Part shown: positions 61,576-64,000 of the stretch, in pieces
How positions within the stretch are numbered: position 1 is the stretch's first letter
How the letters are laid out: the number at the start of each line of letters is the position of its first letter
Assembly (NCBI GenBank): GCA_950106755.1
Contig: OX467088.1
Location: forward strand, 29,350,401 to 29,414,400
DNA length: 64,000 nt
From: Climacium dendroides
Lineage: Eukaryota > Streptophyta > Bryopsida > Hypnales > Climaciaceae
Direction: 5' to 3'
Notes under the pieces: model-generated
What the model saw: the letters and a program-made list of their open reading frames with translations, nothing else
Databases searched by the model: none
What the model was told of the DNA's origin: nothing
Made by a program: the position numbers and the translations under genes

Positions 61576-64000
61576 ATGCTCTATTTAATAGAAACCAAAC
61601 CAATAACTTATATCCGTTTCACATGCAAGCACGTCCCAAAACATAACACACAACTTGCAAATCTTCGAAATAATTACGATTCATGGAAAAATCAAGTTGA
61701 GGAGGACACTATTGATTCCCCACACTTTCTCATTTAATAGAAATGGGTTTTTAAAAAAAACAAATTTAAAAATCATGCTCTATTTAATAGAAACCAAACC
61801 AATAACTTATATCCGTTTCACATGCAAGCACGTCCCAAAACATAACACACAACTTGCAAATCTCCGAAATAATTACGATTCATGGAAAAATCAATTTGAA
61901 GAGGACCCTATTGCTTCCCCACACTTTCTAATTCAATGGAAACTGGTTTGAAAAAAAAAAAAATTAAAAATCATGCTCTATTTAATAGAAACCAAACCAA
62001 TAACTTATATCCGTTTCACATGCAAGCACGTCCCAAAACATAACACACAACTTGCAAATCTTCGAAATAATTACGATTCATGGAAAAATCAAGTTGAGGA
62101 GGACACTATTGCTTCCCCACAATTTCTCATTTAATAGAAATGGGTTTTTAAAAAAAACAAATTTAAAAATCATGCTCTATTTAATAGAAACCAAACCAAT
62201 AACTTATATCCGTTTGACATGCAAGCACGTCCCAAAACATAACACACAACTTGCAAATCTTCGAAATAATTACGATTCATGGAAAAATCAATTTGAAGAG
62301 GACCCTATTGCTTCCCCACACTTTCTAAATCAATGGAAATCGGTTTCCAAAAAAACAAATTTAAAAATCATGCTCTATTTAATAGAAACCAAACCAATAA
62401 CTTATATCCGTTTGACATGCAAGCACGTCCCAAAACATAACACACAACTTGCAAATCTCCGAAATAATTACGATTCATGGAAAAATCAAGTTGAGGAGGA
62501 CACTATTGCTTCCCCACACTTTCTCATTTAATAGAAATGGGTTTTTAAAAAAAACAAATTTAAAAATCATGCTCTATTTAATAGAAACCAAACCAATAAC
62601 TTATATCCGTTTGACATGCAAGCACGTCCCAAAACATAACACACAACTTGCAAATCTTCGAAATAATTACGATTCATGGAAAAATCAAGTTGAGGAGGAC
62701 ACTATTGATTCCCCACACTTTCTCATTTAATAGAAATGGGTTTTTAAAAAAAACAAATTTAAAAATCATGCTCTATTTAATAGAAACGAAACCAATAACT
62801 TATATCCGTTTGACATGCAAGCACGTCCCAAAACATAACACACAACTTGCAAATCTTCGAAATAATTACGATTCATGGAAAAATCAATTTGAAGAGGACC
62901 CTATTGCTTCCCCACACTTTCTAATTCAATGGAAACTGGTTTGAAAAAAAATAAAATAAAAAATCATGCTCTATTTAATAGAAACCAAACCAATAACTTA
63001 TATCCGTTTCACATGCAAGCACGTCCCAAAACATAACACACAACTTGCAAATCTTCGAAATAATTACGATTCATGGAAAAATCAAGTTGAGGAGGACACT
63101 ATTGCTTCCCCACAATTTCTCATTTAATAGAAATGGGTTTTGAAAAAAAACAAATTTAAAAATCATGCTCTATTTAATAGAAACCAAACCAATAACTTAT
63201 ATCCGTTTGACATGCAAGCACGTCCCAAAACATAACACACAACTTGCAAATCTTCGAAATAATTACGATTCATGGAAAAATCAATTTGAAGAGGACGCTA
63301 TTGCTTCCCGACACTTTCTAAATCAATGGAAATCGGTTTCCAAAAAAACAAATTTAAAAATCATGCTCTATTTAATAGAAACCAAACCAATAACTTATAT
63401 CCGTTTGACATGCAAGCACGTCCCAAAACATAACACACAACTTGCAAATCTTCGAAATAATTACGATTCATGGAAAAATCAAGTTGAGGAGGACACTATT
63501 GCTTCCCCACACTTTCTCATTTAATAGAAATGGGTTTTTAAAAAAAACAAATCTAAATATCATGCTCTATTTAATAGAAACCAAACCAATAACTTATATC
63601 CGTTTGACATGCAAGCACGTCCCAAAACATAACACACAACTTGCAAATCTTCGAAATAATTACGATTCATGGAAAAATCAATTTGAAGAGGACCCTATTG
63701 CTTCCCCACACTTTCTAATTCAATGGAAACTGGTTTAAAAAAAAATAAAATAAAAAATCATGCTCTATTTAATAGAAACCAAACCAATAACTTATATCCG
63801 TTTGACATGCAAGCACGACCCAAAACATAACACACAACTTGCAAATCTTCGAAATAATTACGATTCACGAAAAATCAATTTGAAGAGGACACTATTGCTT
63901 CCCCACACTTTCTCATTTAATAGAAATGGGTTTTTAAAAAAAACAAATTTAAAAATCATGCTCTATTTAATAGAAACCAAACCAATAACTTATATCCGTT
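61576..64000 (+). repeat. 17-mer HOR, second copy, cut by window end
   Basis: Continues the 17-mer with an offset of 3371 bp through the end of the window; the shortened gattcacgaaaaatc recurs near 63,868 and gcacgaccc near 63,816. The only difference from the previous copy that I noticed is gaaacgaaacc near 62,788. This near identity makes it the best candidate for the most recent amplification in the window, unless it is an assembly effect. Confidence 0.85.

Larger units (their letters stand above)
1..64000 (+). repeat. Tandem satellite array, about 198.4 bp monomer, about 322 copies
   Basis: Every line of the window contains the same unit: tcatgctctatttaatag, then accaaaccaataactt, a short dyad, acataacacacaacttgc, ttcgaaataattacgattc, a variable gag-rich block, ttccccacac, and an A-rich tail. 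Start-to-start spacing of the unit's ATG is 197-200 bp; from position 59 to 63363 there are 319 steps, a mean of 198.4 bp. All copies are in the same orientation. I found no inversion, no unique insert and no transposon. Length differences sit mainly in the poly(A) tract (A13-A15). This is satellite DNA of a eukaryotic nuclear genome. A centromeric or pericentromeric location is plausible from the HOR organisation but is inference. The family is not one I recognise. Confidence 0.98.

Noticed and set aside
1..64000. CRISPR array
   Set aside because: The repeats are contiguous, about 198 bp long, and there are no unique spacers or cas genes.
1..64000. Assembly artefact producing false HORs
   Set aside because: Not excluded, but copies of most HORs differ by private changes and junctions keep monomer phase, as real arrays do. 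The near-identical 17-mer copies at 58205 and 61576 are the place to verify with spanning reads.

Overview
The whole 64 kb window is one uninterrupted tandem satellite DNA array. A monomer of 197-200 bp (mean about 198.4 bp, roughly 322 copies) runs head to tail in a single orientation from base 1 to base 64000. I see no protein-coding gene, RNA gene, transposon, CRISPR array or unique sequence. The array enters and leaves the window in mid-monomer, so both flanks lie outside. AT-rich composition (one monomer counted by hand, 59-257, has 64 G+C of 199), a poly(A) or A-rich tract in almost every monomer, and layered higher-order repeats (HORs) all point to nuclear heterochromatin of a eukaryote (centromeric, pericentromeric or subtelomeric) in a long-read assembly. 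I do not recognise the satellite family and cannot name the organism.

I anchored each monomer at the ATG of its conserved 'tcatgctctatttaatag' segment. Monomers differ at a few diagnostic places. (1) A short dyad near +45: gacgtgc-aa-gcacgtc and degraded versions. (2) cttcga or ctccga near +85. (3) A block near +115: gttgaggaggacact (V), tttgaagaggaccct (F), tctgaagaggaccct (S), tttgaagaggacccttttact (T), or V preceded by 'ggagaaatc' (R). (4) The tail: A = attcaatggaaactggttt followed by A13-A15; B or b = catttaatagaaatgggtttt(t) followed by an A-run, c and aaattt; C = A-like with a5-c-a8; D = gaaaaaaaataaaataaa; E = aaatcaatggaaatcggtttcc. A- and B-tailed monomers often alternate, so 397 bp dimers are a common building block.

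Layout by HOR phase. 1-4424: mixed order, with a 596 bp trimer repeated twice. 4425-6806: 1191 bp 6-mer, two copies. 6807-11969: 1986 bp 10-mer, 2.6 copies, apparently the 6-mer plus two inserted dimers. 12366-15737: 1389 bp 7-mer. 16134-20505: 2186 bp 11-mer, two copies, overlapped at its end by a 794 bp 4-mer (19911-21498). 21499-27250: an irregular, mutation-rich island with no clear tandem HOR. 27251-37171 and 37172-46494: two related superblocks, [14+16+13+7 monomers] and [14+17+16 monomers], whose first 27 monomers correspond at an offset of 9921 bp. 46495-47884: a 7-monomer unit. 47885-58204: 2580 bp 13-mer, four copies whose content is replaced stepwise. 58205-64000: a 3371 bp 17-mer, one full copy and a partial second that is nearly identical, probably the youngest amplification here.

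Nothing here works as a gene set. Short open frames recur in every monomer only because the monomer itself recurs. The interest lies in how the array is built and homogenised, in the dyad that is intact at one end and decayed at the other, and in rare subtypes (E, X, D) that mark recombination events. Block borders were set by eye from diagnostic variants and may be off by a monomer.
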